Origin: Tagaea sp. | GTDB taxonomy: Bacteria; Pseudomonadota; Alphaproteobacteria; CACIAM-22H2 | Length of the DNA: 7,529 nucleotides | Direction: 5' to 3' | Assembly (NCBI GenBank): GCA_023653245.1 | Contig: JAMNXK010000085.1 | Span: 1 to 7,529 of the forward strand | Shown here: positions 1 to 6,109 of the stretch, one piece after another | Numbering within the stretch: position 1 is the stretch's first letter | Layout: each line of letters starts with the position of its first letter | The notes under the pieces: generated by a model | Seen by the model: only the letters and a program-made list of their open reading frames with translations | What the model was told of the DNA's origin: nothing | Databases searched by the model: none | Position numbers and translations under genes: made by a program

Positions 1-434
1 TGGGCGAGACGCCCGATCCGATCCGCGCGCTCGCGTGCGTGCCGCTCGACGCGAAAGTTTTCGCCGCGCGCTGGCGGCTGTCGAACGCCGAAGCGGCGCG
101 GCTGGCGCGTCTGCGCGCGCCGAAAATCGAGCTCGCCGTCGAAGCGGACGCGCGAAGCTTGCGCCGCGCGTTCTACGCCTTGGGCGCGGACACGATCGAT
201 CGCGCGTTGCTCGACGGCGCGCGATCGTCGGACGCGGCGCTTTACGAAATGGCGAAAGACTGGCGGCGTCCGGTCCTGCCGGTCACCGGCGACGATTTGC
301 GCGCGCGCGGGATCGCACCCGGGCCGGAGCTCGGCCGGCTGTTGGACGAGATCGAAACGCGGTGGATCGCGTCGGATTTCCGGCTGGCGAAAGAAAAACT
401 TCTGGTCGAGGCGGGATTTCCGCGGGTTTTGTAA
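1..434 (+). CDS. cca: CCA tRNA nucleotidyltransferase, C-terminal part (5' end outside window)
   Basis: The frame is open from base 3 to a TAA at 432-434, giving 143 visible residues; the catalytic N-terminal head lies outside the window. The family adds or repairs the 3' CCA of tRNAs in the cytoplasm. What is visible is the helical body/tail region: a segment of Leu/Ala/Arg-rich helices followed by PVLPVTGDDLRARGIAPGP at about nt 270-326, then a helix ending in DEIETRWIASDF. In this family the 'P-(V/L)-x-G-x-D-L-x-x-x-G-I-x-P-G-P-x-(V/L/I)-G' signature is the conserved tRNA-body element. A GTG at 39 is only an internal codon, since the same frame reads through from the window edge. The last residues (VEAGFPRVL) may be altered, because a possible gene remnant begins directly after, or even overlaps, this end. 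The family call is firm; it could in principle be annotated as poly(A) polymerase, which belongs to the same superfamily. Confidence 0.85.
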   Translation, partial: GETPDPIRALACVPLDAKVFAARWRLSNAEAARLARLRAPKIELAVEADARSLRRAFYALGADTIDRALLDGARSSDAALYEMAKDWRRPVLPVTGDDLRARGIAPGPELGRLLDEIETRWIASDFRLAKEKLLVEAGFPRVL

Positions 435-435
435 C

Positions 436-716
436 CGCGCGCTCGATCTGCCGCCCGAAAACGGCGAGCTGGCCGAGATGCGCGCGCGCGCGCGCTCGAG
501 GCCGATTTCGTCCGCTGCGTGCGGCTCGCGGCGCCCACGCTGCACGAGGTCGAGCTGAGCGACGGGCGCCGGCGCGCGCGTTTCCAGCGCTTGCTGCTGC
601 CCTGCGCCGAAACGCCGGGCGGCGCCGCGCCGTCGCTGCTCGCTTCTTGCCTGATCGACGGGCCCGGCGTGCGCGCGATGGTCGCCGATCCGCAATTCCG
701 CGACGCGGAGGGCTGA
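436..716 (+). pseudogene. Frameshifted, N-terminally truncated remnant, probably a PAS-like (PAS_5-type) protein
   Basis: Two different frames read like pieces of one protein. The first frame gives RALDLPPENGELAEMRARA from 436 to about 492. The other gives LEADFVRCVRLAAPTLHEVE and continues to a TGA at 714-716, including SDGRRRARFQRLLLPCAE. Removing one CG unit from the (GC)8 run at 480-495 joins them into a single uninterrupted reading. The pattern 'P-T/S-L-H-E-V-E-L-x-D-G-R-R-R-x-(Y/F)-x-R-L-L-L-P' recalls the C-terminal part of the PAS_5-like single-domain proteins common in alphaproteobacteria; this is recognised from memory and is moderate to weak. I see no credible start codon with a ribosome binding site in the first frame, and the reading begins immediately after the upstream stop, so the N-terminal half appears deleted. 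A short real gene starting at GTG 519 (65 aa) is the alternative, but it would leave the coding-like text upstream unexplained. It converges with the operon end, with 8 bp between stops. Confidence 0.45.
480..495. repeat. (GC)8 dinucleotide repeat at the frame break
   Basis: Bases 480-495 are a pure alternating GC run of eight units. It sits exactly where the coding-like text changes frame in the remnant at 436-716. Loss of one 2-bp unit would fuse the two frames, which is what slipped-strand mispairing, or a sequencing/assembly error, would produce. Confidence 0.8.
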
Positions 717-724
717 CGGCGGCG

Positions 725-1576
725 TCAGGCTTTGACCGCGCCGGTGGTCAATCCCTGGACGAAAAAGCGCTGCAGCACGCCGAAGATCGCGACCGCCGGC
801 AGCGACGCCAGGATCGAGGCGGCCATGGCGCCGGCCCAGTCCTGCTGCATCTCGCCGAAGAACGCCAGCAATAGGCCCGGCCCGATCGTGCGCGTGTTGT
901 CGCGCGTGACCAAGGTCAGCGAATAGAGCAGATCGTTCCACGCCCACATGAACGAGTAGATGCCCACCGCGATCAAGGCGGGGATCGACAGCGGTAGAAC
1001 CACGCGCAGGAAGATCTGGATCTCGCCCGCGCCGTCGATGCGCGCGGCTTCGAGCAGCTCGTCGGGCAGGCGCACGAAGAAGGAATAGAGGATGTAGATC
1101 GCCGCCGGCAGCGCGAACACGATATAGGCGATGGTCAGCCCCGCGAGCGTGTCGAGCAATCCCAGCGTCTGCAGCAGGGAATAAAGGCTGATCAACACCA
1201 CCGCGAACGGGAACATCTGGGCCGAGATCATCAGATACATGATCGGCTTGCGCCCGGCGAAGCGGTACTTGGCGAAGCCGTAGGCCGCCAGCGCGGCGAG
1301 ACTCGTGGTCAGGACGGCCGATCCGCCGGCCGCGATGAGGCTGTTGCGCAAATAGAGCGGCAGGTCGGACTGACTCCACGCGCGCGCGAAATTGGCGAAG
1401 GTCGGCGCCGCGGGCCACGGCGTCGGGAATTGGACGAAAATCTCCGTCGCCGGGCGGAACGACGTGGCCACCATCCAGTAGATCGGAAAGAACAGGAAGA
1501 CCAGCAGCGCAAGCAACAGTCCGCTGCGCAACAGCAAAGCCGGAACCGCGCGCGAGGCGAGCACCATGGGCTTCAT
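725..1576 (-). CDS. CUT1-type ABC sugar transporter permease (MalG/UgpE-like)
   Basis: A 283-residue inner-membrane permease, the usual length for the MalG-like half of a carbohydrate uptake (CUT1, binding_protein-dependent transport) importer. About six hydrophobic segments are visible: near 15-36, 78-100, 113-135, 143-166, 198-220 and 250-272. The cytoplasmic EAA loop that docks on the ATPase is present as EAARIDGAGEIQIFLRVVLP (176-195), with the conserved E-A-A, Gly182 and Leu-Pro. The C-terminus FVQGLTTGAVKA is typical of MalG-like proteins. The start ATG at 1576 is chosen because it overlaps the stop of the upstream permease in an ATGA, implying translational coupling. The frame stays open far upstream but that is antisense-style noise from high GC. 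It is the last gene of the operon; I saw no convincing terminator hairpin in the 8 bp before the convergent remnant. The solute specificity cannot be read from this subunit. Confidence 0.95.
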   Translation of the reverse strand: MKPMVLASRAVPALLLRSGLLLALLVFLFFPIYWMVATSFRPATEIFVQFPTPWPAAPTFANFARAWSQSDLPLYLRNSLIAAGGSAVLTTSLAALAAYGFAKYRFAGRKPIMYLMISAQMFPFAVVLISLYSLLQTLGLLDTLAGLTIAYIVFALPAAIYILYSFFVRLPDELLEAARIDGAGEIQIFLRVVLPLSIPALIAVGIYSFMWAWNDLLYSLTLVTRDNTRTIGPGLLLAFFGEMQQDWAGAMAASILASLPAVAIFGVLQRFFVQGLTTGAVKA

Positions 1577-2469
1577 CGCGCGTCGTCCTTCAGCAGCATG
1601 CGCAAATAGACGACCGCCACGACCGCGATCGTGGCGAACCAGACGAGCCCCACCGCCGCCGCCATGCCGAGATTCCATTGCTCGAAGGCGCGCCGGTAGA
1701 CCTCGATCGACAGCACGGTCGTGGCGCGCACCGGGCCGCCGGCGGTCATCGCGTAGATGATGTCGAAGAGCTGCAGATTGCCCATCGCCTGCAGCACGAT
1801 CACGATCCCGAGCGTGCGCGAGATGTGCGGCAGCACCACGAAGCGCAAGACCGCGAAATCGCCGGCGCCGTCCAGGCGCGCGGCCTCGACCTGTTCGACC
1901 GGCAGCGACTGCAGTGCTGCGAGCACGAACAGCATCACGATCGGCGTCGAGAGCCAGACCTTGGCCAGGATCACGGCGGCGAGCGCGCCGGTATCGGTGG
2001 ACAGCCAAAAGAAGGGCCGGTCGATGATGCCGGTGGTCAGCAGGCCCGCGTTGACCACGCCGTATTGGCCGTGGAACAGCCACGCCCACAAGAACGCGGT
2101 TACGGTGCTGGGCAGCACCCAGGGCAGGAGCGAGGCCGCGCGCAACAGCGCGCGCCCGCGCATCGGTTCGTTGAGCAGCAGCGCGTAGACCGTGCCCGTC
2201 GTCGCGGTCAGCGCCGTGGTGGCGAGGACGTAGACGATGGTGGTGCGCCAGGATTGCCAGAACGTCGTCTCTGCCCACAGGCGGCGCAGATTGTCGAGCC
2301 CGACATAGGTCGGCTCGATCGACTCGATCCGGTATTCGTGCAACGCGTACCAGACCGAGGCCAGGAACGGCCCCAGGATCAGCGTCGCGAAGGCGACGAG
2401 GGCGGGCACGGTCAGCGCGAAGCCGAACCACGCCCGCCCGCCGCCGAAGCTTCGCGCCGCCAGGATCAC
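1573..2469 (-). CDS. CUT1-type ABC sugar transporter permease (MalF/UgpA-like)
   Basis: A 298-residue inner-membrane permease that pairs with the MalG-like subunit encoded next. Hydrophobic segments lie near residues 14-40, 76-98, 108-131, 160-186, 218-240 and 267-290. The EAA docking loop is EAARLDGAGDFAVLRFVVLP (195-214). The segment TAGGPVRATTVLSIEVYRRAF (242-262) matches the 'GGP...T..L...Y..AF' signature of MalF/UgpA-type permeases. The predicted start is GTG at 2469, whose GTGA overlaps the TGA of the binding-protein gene; the first residues MILAARSF then lead directly into the first membrane helix. An alternative internal start is unlikely, since no Met or Val with a better ribosome site precedes the first helix. 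It forms a transporter core with its neighbours, but no ATPase gene is found in the window. Confidence 0.95.
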   Translation of the reverse strand: MILAARSFGGGRAWFGFALTVPALVAFATLILGPFLASVWYALHEYRIESIEPTYVGLDNLRRLWAETTFWQSWRTTIVYVLATTALTATTGTVYALLLNEPMRGRALLRAASLLPWVLPSTVTAFLWAWLFHGQYGVVNAGLLTTGIIDRPFFWLSTDTGALAAVILAKVWLSTPIVMLFVLAALQSLPVEQVEAARLDGAGDFAVLRFVVLPHISRTLGIVIVLQAMGNLQLFDIIYAMTAGGPVRATTVLSIEVYRRAFEQWNLGMAAAVGLVWFATIAVVAVVYLRMLLKDDAR

Positions 2470-3743
2470 GTCTTGGGGCCGATCGCGGTCAGGCGCTGGG
2501 CCATCGCGGTCACGGCGGCGCTGGCGGTCTTCTGCCCGAGCATCGCGGCGACGACCTCCTCGCCGATCGCGTCACGCAGCTGCGGACCGTTGGAGAATCG
2601 CGCGATCTCGTCGGGCCGCGCGTGGCGCGACAGCGCCACCCACTCGGTGACGTAGCTGTCCGATGCGAGCGTCGCCAAGGCCGCGTTGGTCGATGGGAAG
2701 ACGCCGGCGGTGCGGAAATAGGCGAGCTGGGTCTCCGGCTTCGTCAGATGCTCGACGAATTTTCCCACCGCCCCGGCGGCGGTCGGATTGGCGCCGGACG
2801 CGTTGGGGAAGCACAGCAGATGCGCCCACTGGATGCACACCGGATCGTCGCCCCGGCGCAAGACCGGCGTGGCCATCGGCGCGATGTTGCGGTCGTAGGC
2901 TTCGCCTTGGCCCGATTGCGCGCGCGCGAACGCCCTGGCGAGCGGCGGGTCGGGATAGAAGGCGACCAGCTCTTGGGCGAACAGGCGGCGGAAATCGAAG
3001 CGGTCGTTGCCGGGCAGCAGCAGGCCTTCGCGCACGCACGTCGCCAGGAACTCGAGCGCCTGGTGCGCCGCGGGCGTGTCGATGGTCACGCCGCCGGTCT
3101 CGTCGAAGAAGCGCGCGCCGAATTGCCAGAAAAACAGCTGGGTTTCGAGCTGGGTGAGCGAGGTGTTCTTGGTGGTGATGCCCAGCGGGCTGGAATTGGG
3201 CTTGGCGCGCTTGATCCGGCGCAGCGCGTCGAGGAACTCGTCCATCGTCTCGGGTTTGCGGACGCCGACTTCCGCCAGCAGTTTCGTGTTCGCCACCAGA
3301 CCCGTCGATCCCGTCACCCACGGCACGCCGAAGCGCCCGCCGCGCACGCGGCTCATCGCCATCGCGGTGGGATGGATCAAGCGGTCGAGATTGGCGGCGC
3401 CGAACACCGCGTCCACGTCGGCGAGTCCGCCCGCCGCCACGAAGGTGGCGAGCCAGCGCTCCTGCACCTGAAGCACGTCGGTGCGCTGGTTCGAGCGTTT
3501 GCGCAGGAAAACCGTGGTCTCCATCTGACCGAAGGGAACGCCGACGGTGTCGAAATTGACCGTCGGGTTCGCGGCTTTGAAGTCGGCGAAGACGCCGTCG
3601 AGGAATGGCTTCGAGCCGGCTTCGGTGTGGCTCCAGCCCAGATAGGTCAGCGCCCCGCCGCTCTGCGCGCGCGCGATCGACGGCAATGCCAGCGAAGCCG
3701 CACCGGCGGCGAGCGCCGCGCGGCGCGAAATGGACTTGGTCAT
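2466..3743 (-). CDS. Family-1 extracellular solute-binding protein of the ABC importer, Tat-type signal
   Basis: A 425-residue periplasmic binding protein, the usual size for sugar-binding (MalE/UgpB-like, SBP family 1) receptors. The N-terminus MTKSISRRAALAAGAASLAL has a twin-arginine (S-R-R) followed by a hydrophobic stretch and an A-R-A cleavage site near residue 26, so Tat export is likely. The mature part starts GGALTYLGW and contains the segments FADFKAANPTVNFDTVGVPF (51-70) and GVPWVTGSTGLVANTKLLAEVG, where the family typically has 'P...YY.K..F...G'. Late segments FVEHLTKPETQLAYFRTAGVFPS fit the C-terminal helical lobe. The start at 3743 is preferred to GTG 3797 because it gives a clean signal peptide, has a strong purine-rich ribosome site 7 bases upstream, and avoids overlapping the dehydrogenase stop. 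It is followed by the two permeases. The ligand is unknown; the neighbouring hydrolase suggests a sulfated sugar or related ester. Confidence 0.92.
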   Translation of the reverse strand: MTKSISRRAALAAGAASLALPSIARAQSGGALTYLGWSHTEAGSKPFLDGVFADFKAANPTVNFDTVGVPFGQMETTVFLRKRSNQRTDVLQVQERWLATFVAAGGLADVDAVFGAANLDRLIHPTAMAMSRVRGGRFGVPWVTGSTGLVANTKLLAEVGVRKPETMDEFLDALRRIKRAKPNSSPLGITTKNTSLTQLETQLFFWQFGARFFDETGGVTIDTPAAHQALEFLATCVREGLLLPGNDRFDFRRLFAQELVAFYPDPPLARAFARAQSGQGEAYDRNIAPMATPVLRRGDDPVCIQWAHLLCFPNASGANPTAAGAVGKFVEHLTKPETQLAYFRTAGVFPSTNAALATLASDSYVTEWVALSRHARPDEIARFSNGPQLRDAIGEEVVAAMLGQKTASAAVTAMAQRLTAIGPKT

Positions 3744-3750
3744 GTGGTTT

Positions 3751-3756
3751 CCCCCC
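3751..3756 (-). promoter_or_regulatory. Ribosome binding site of the solute-binding protein gene
   Basis: On the minus strand this reads AAGGGGGGAA, with the G run 7 bases before the ATG at 3743. It lies in a 37-base gap after the dehydrogenase stop, the only real spacer in the operon. It supports the start at 3743 over the upstream GTG and may allow the binding protein to be translated independently at high level, as is usual for importer receptors. Confidence 0.6.
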
Positions 3757-3780
3757 TTGGTTCTGGTTGCGGACGCGAAC

Positions 3781-4524
3781 TCAAACGAGACCGGCATCGA
3801 CGACGTAGCTGTGCGCGGTGCAGCCGCGCGCTTCGTCGGACGAAAGGAACAGGATCAGGCGCGCGACGTCGCCGCCGTCCAGGCGCACCGGGATCGCTTG
3901 CGCCGCCAGGATCTGCGGCACGCGGTCGGGCGTCTGCCACAGCCGCGTCTGGCGCTCGGTTTCGATGGCGCCGGGAACGACGCCGACCACGCGCACGCCG
4001 GACGGGCCCAGCTCGCGCGCGAGCGCCCGCACCAGTCCTTCGGCCCCGGCCTTGGCGGTCAGGTAGCCCGCCATCGCCGGCCAGCCGCGGCGCGCGGCGA
4101 CCGAGCCCATCAGCACGATCGTGCCGCGCTTGGCGTCGGTCATGGCGCGCGCGGCCCATTGGGCGGCGAAGAATTGGTGATCGAGATTGATGGCGAGCGC
4201 GCGCCGCCAGCCGGCCTCGTCGAGCGTATCCCAGGCGTGGCGCGTGTCGTCGGCGGCGTTGGCGATCAGGACGTCGCACGGCCCGCACGCGGCGAAGGCT
4301 TCGGCGCGCGCGCCGGCGTCGGTCAGATCGGCACGATGGACGCGCAAAGCCGCTCCCGGATGGGCCGCGGTCAGGGCGGCGATCGCGCCGGCATCGATGT
4401 CGATCGCGGCGACCGACGCGCCTTGCGCCAGGAAGGCTTCGACCACGCGCCGCCCGATCCCCGTCGCACCGCCGGTGACCAAAATGCGTTTGCCGCGCAG
4501 ATCGGGATAGACCGCGCCGCTCAT
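3781..4524 (-). CDS. Short-chain dehydrogenase, XylB-like NAD-dependent aldose 1-dehydrogenase
   Basis: A 247-residue classical SDR. Visible elements: the nucleotide-binding TGGATGIG (17-24), an acidic D42 after the second strand (favouring NAD over NADP), NAAD (89-92) in place of the usual NNAG, and the catalytic tetrad N113, S141, Y154 and K158 (YLTAKAG). The opening MSGAVYPDLRGKR, the block TRHAWDTLDEAGW, NLDHQFF, the ARELGP block and the ending AHSYVVDAG closely recall Caulobacter crescentus D-xylose dehydrogenase (XylB), as I remember it. Members of that group oxidise free aldoses at C1 to lactones, which then hydrolyse to aldonates. The true substrate here is not determined: it may be xylose, arabinose, fucose, galactose or the desulfated product of the neighbouring hydrolase. 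The ATG overlaps the stop of the hydrolase gene (ATGA at 4521-4524), so the two are translationally coupled, a strong hint of sequential action in the cytoplasm. Confidence 0.9.
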   Translation of the reverse strand: MSGAVYPDLRGKRILVTGGATGIGRRVVEAFLAQGASVAAIDIDAGAIAALTAAHPGAALRVHRADLTDAGARAEAFAACGPCDVLIANAADDTRHAWDTLDEAGWRRALAINLDHQFFAAQWAARAMTDAKRGTIVLMGSVAARRGWPAMAGYLTAKAGAEGLVRALARELGPSGVRVVGVVPGAIETERQTRLWQTPDRVPQILAAQAIPVRLDGGDVARLILFLSSDEARGCTAHSYVVDAGLV

Positions 4525-6011
4525 CCGGCCCCCACGACTTTGGCGGCATCGGTGGGCGGGATCGACGGGAAATGCAGGCCGCGCTGGCCCGACAGCCCGC
4601 GATTGGGATTGGCCGAGAAGGGCGGGTCGGCCATGCCGACCAGGACGCCGTCGCGCAGGAAAGCGGCGTCTTCGCCGTAGAGCTCCTTGGCGAGCGCCGC
4701 TTTCAGCCGTTCGAGCGCGCTTGCGTGGGACGCGTCGCCGGCGCGATCGACGCATTCGTGCGGGTCGTCGGTCAGATCGAACAGCTGGAAGACGTTCCCC
4801 GCCGGATACCAGATCAGCTTGTGGCGCGCGTCGCGCACCATGCGCGTGGCCTTCGCACCGGTCAGCGATTCGCCATAGATCGTCTCGCGCACGGTTGCGC
4901 CCAACAGCGACAGCCCGTCGCAGGTTTCGGGAATCGGCAGGCCGCAGGCGTCGAGCAGCGTCGGCATCACGTCGCGCAATCCCGCCAGACGGGGATCGAC
5001 GCGGCCGGGGGCGGGCTCGGCGCCGGCTTGACGCACCAGGATGGCGGGCACGCGCACCGAGCCGTCGTACATCAGGCGTTTGGCGTAGAGCCCGTGCGCG
5101 CCCAGCATGTCGCCGTGATCGGCGACGACCAGGATGACGGTGTCGTCGAGCACGTCTTCTTCGCGCAGCGTGCCGATCAGCACGCGCAGCTGATGGTCGA
5201 TATGGGTGCATTGCGCGTAGAAGGCGCGCAGCATGTCGCGGTGCCGCTCGGGCGGCAGTTGCGGCCAATAGGCACGCGCCGCGCGCAACGCGTGCGCAAG
5301 TCGCTCGGGCGCGCGCGCCCAGTCGCCCATCGGGGGCAATTCGACCGGCCGATCGCGATAGCGCGCGAGATAGGACTCGAGCGGCACGATCGGCGGATGG
5401 GGATGGGTGTAGGAGACGTGCCACAGCGCGGGGCGCGTCGGGTCGCGCCGCTTGATCGCGCGCGATGCCGCCCAGGTGATCCAATTGGTGACGTGGGTGT
5501 CTTCCGGCAGATGCCAGGGCCGCCAGTCGTACTCGTTGTTGCTCATGCCGTGCAGGAATTGGCGGCCGGCGAAGCCGCGGTCGGCGAGGAAGATCTCGTA
5601 ATCGTCGGTGGCACCCAGATGGCCGCGCCCTTCTTCGGCGAGCTGCGCGTCGTCGAAGCCGATCCGGTCGCGCTGGGGATAGACGTGCAGCTTGCCCACC
5701 GCTTGGGCCTGATAGCCGTGGGCGCGGAACGTCGCGGCCAAGGTCGGCAGATCGGCGGGCATGGGCAAGGCGGTCTGGAACTCGCGGTCCCCATGCCGGC
5801 GCGGTGCCGTACCGGTCATCATCGAGCGGCGCGCGGGGATGCAGATCGGCGTTTCGGCGTGCAAGGCGGTGAAGCGCGTGCCCATCGCCGCCAGCGCGTC
5901 GAGCGTCGGGGTTTCGATGGCGGCGTGTCCCGCGCAGCCCAAGAGCCCGGCGGGCCATTGATCGACGCAGACGAACAGGACGTTTGGCGGCGTGCGGCGG
6001 CCGTCGGTCAA
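4521..6011 (-). CDS. Cytoplasmic sulfatase-superfamily hydrolase (FGly-type; sulfatase or phosphonate monoester hydrolase-like)
   Basis: A 496-residue alkaline-phosphatase-superfamily (type I sulfatase) enzyme. Landmarks: VDQ with metal ligands D17-Q18; the C-x-P-x-R formylglycine signature at C57-I-P-A-R61 in TPICIPARRSMMTG; G-K107-L-H109 after the FGly helix; H203-P-H205; ADHGDMLGAHG with D298-H299; and K311. All expected catalytic positions are therefore present. The D/Q plus D/H metal set is the one I know from choline sulfatase and phosphonate monoester hydrolases rather than the D/D plus D/N of classical arylsulfatases, so the leaving group could be sulfate, phosphonate or phosphodiester. 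There is no signal peptide: the N-terminus MTDGRRTPPNVLFVCVDQW runs straight into the first strand, so action is expected after import. The start is an unusual TTG at 6011 with GGAGG 8 bases upstream. It is the first gene of the operon, faces the LysR gene, and needs a formylglycine-generating maturase not seen here. Confidence 0.9.
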   Translation of the reverse strand: MTDGRRTPPNVLFVCVDQWPAGLLGCAGHAAIETPTLDALAAMGTRFTALHAETPICIPARRSMMTGTAPRRHGDREFQTALPMPADLPTLAATFRAHGYQAQAVGKLHVYPQRDRIGFDDAQLAEEGRGHLGATDDYEIFLADRGFAGRQFLHGMSNNEYDWRPWHLPEDTHVTNWITWAASRAIKRRDPTRPALWHVSYTHPHPPIVPLESYLARYRDRPVELPPMGDWARAPERLAHALRAARAYWPQLPPERHRDMLRAFYAQCTHIDHQLRVLIGTLREEDVLDDTVILVVADHGDMLGAHGLYAKRLMYDGSVRVPAILVRQAGAEPAPGRVDPRLAGLRDVMPTLLDACGLPIPETCDGLSLLGATVRETIYGESLTGAKATRMVRDARHKLIWYPAGNVFQLFDLTDDPHECVDRAGDASHASALERLKAALAKELYGEDAAFLRDGVLVGMADPPFSANPNRGLSGQRGLHFPSIPPTDAAKVVGAG

Positions 6012-6019
6012 GCGCGTGT

Positions 6020-6024
6020 CCTCC
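6020..6024 (-). promoter_or_regulatory. Ribosome binding site deciding a TTG start for the hydrolase
   Basis: On the minus strand GGAGG lies within GGGAGGGAGGA, 8 bases before the TTG at 6011. No ATG or GTG is as well placed, and this start leaves the family's opening strand immediately after about ten residues. Confidence 0.65.
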
Positions 6025-6042
6025 CTCCCGGTCGAGTGCCGG

Positions 6043-6071
6043 TTACCGCAACTATTTCCTAATGCTATGCT
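6043..6071 (+). promoter_or_regulatory. Candidate promoter of the LysR-type regulator
   Basis: TTACCG at 6043-6048 and TATGCT at 6066-6071 are spaced 17 bases, an approximate sigma-70 pair in the only AT-rich stretch of the gap. Transcription would start about 30 bases before the ATG at 6110. Assigned by eye; the boxes are imperfect. Confidence 0.35.
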
Positions 6072-6080
6072 ATGTTACAA
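6051..6080 (-). promoter_or_regulatory. Candidate promoter of the hydrolase-transporter operon
   Basis: Read on the minus strand, TTGTAA (6080-6075) and AATAGT (6056-6051) are 18 bases apart. The implied start near 6044 leaves about a 33-base leader to the TTG at 6011. It overlaps the opposing candidate promoter, the common arrangement for a LysR protein and its divergent target. The boxes are weak. Confidence 0.3.
6062..6076 (+). repeat. Three tandem ATGCT/ATGCT/ATGTT 5-bp repeats in the divergent control region
   Basis: ATGCT at 6062-6066 and 6067-6071 is followed by ATGTT at 6072-6076. They lie between the two candidate promoters, followed by the 8-bp palindrome AATCGATT at 6079-6086. They may be part of a regulator-binding site; a clean LysR T-N11-A dyad was not found. 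Confidence 0.5.
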
Positions 6081-6109
6081 TCGATTTTCGTTATGATTGG
6101 AGTCCCCGG

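Noticed and set aside
35..874. Long plus-strand open frame (about 279 codons) across cca and the remnant
   Set aside because: It is rich in Arg/Ala with no domain-like pattern and overlaps the clear cca reading in another frame; a GC-driven shadow.
1577..2431. Upstream extension of the second permease frame
   Set aside because: The extension is Arg-rich and lies over the first permease in another frame. The permease-like sequence starts at the ATG at 1576.
3744..3797. Alternative start at 3797 for the binding protein
   Set aside because: It would add 18 residues before the Tat leader, overlap the dehydrogenase stop and ignore the good ribosome site before 3743.
2622..4190. Plus-strand 522-codon open frame opposite the binding-protein and dehydrogenase genes
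   Set aside because: It is antisense to two well-supported genes, with low-complexity Arg/Gly/Ala composition and no recognisable domain.
4572..6062. Plus-strand 496-codon open frame opposite the hydrolase
   Set aside because: It is a mirror of the hydrolase codon pattern; the minus-strand reading has a complete sulfatase active site.
5984..6109. Upstream ATG for the LysR gene
   Set aside because: The added residues cover the hydrolase start and the control region; the HTH and a GGAG site fit the ATG at 6110.
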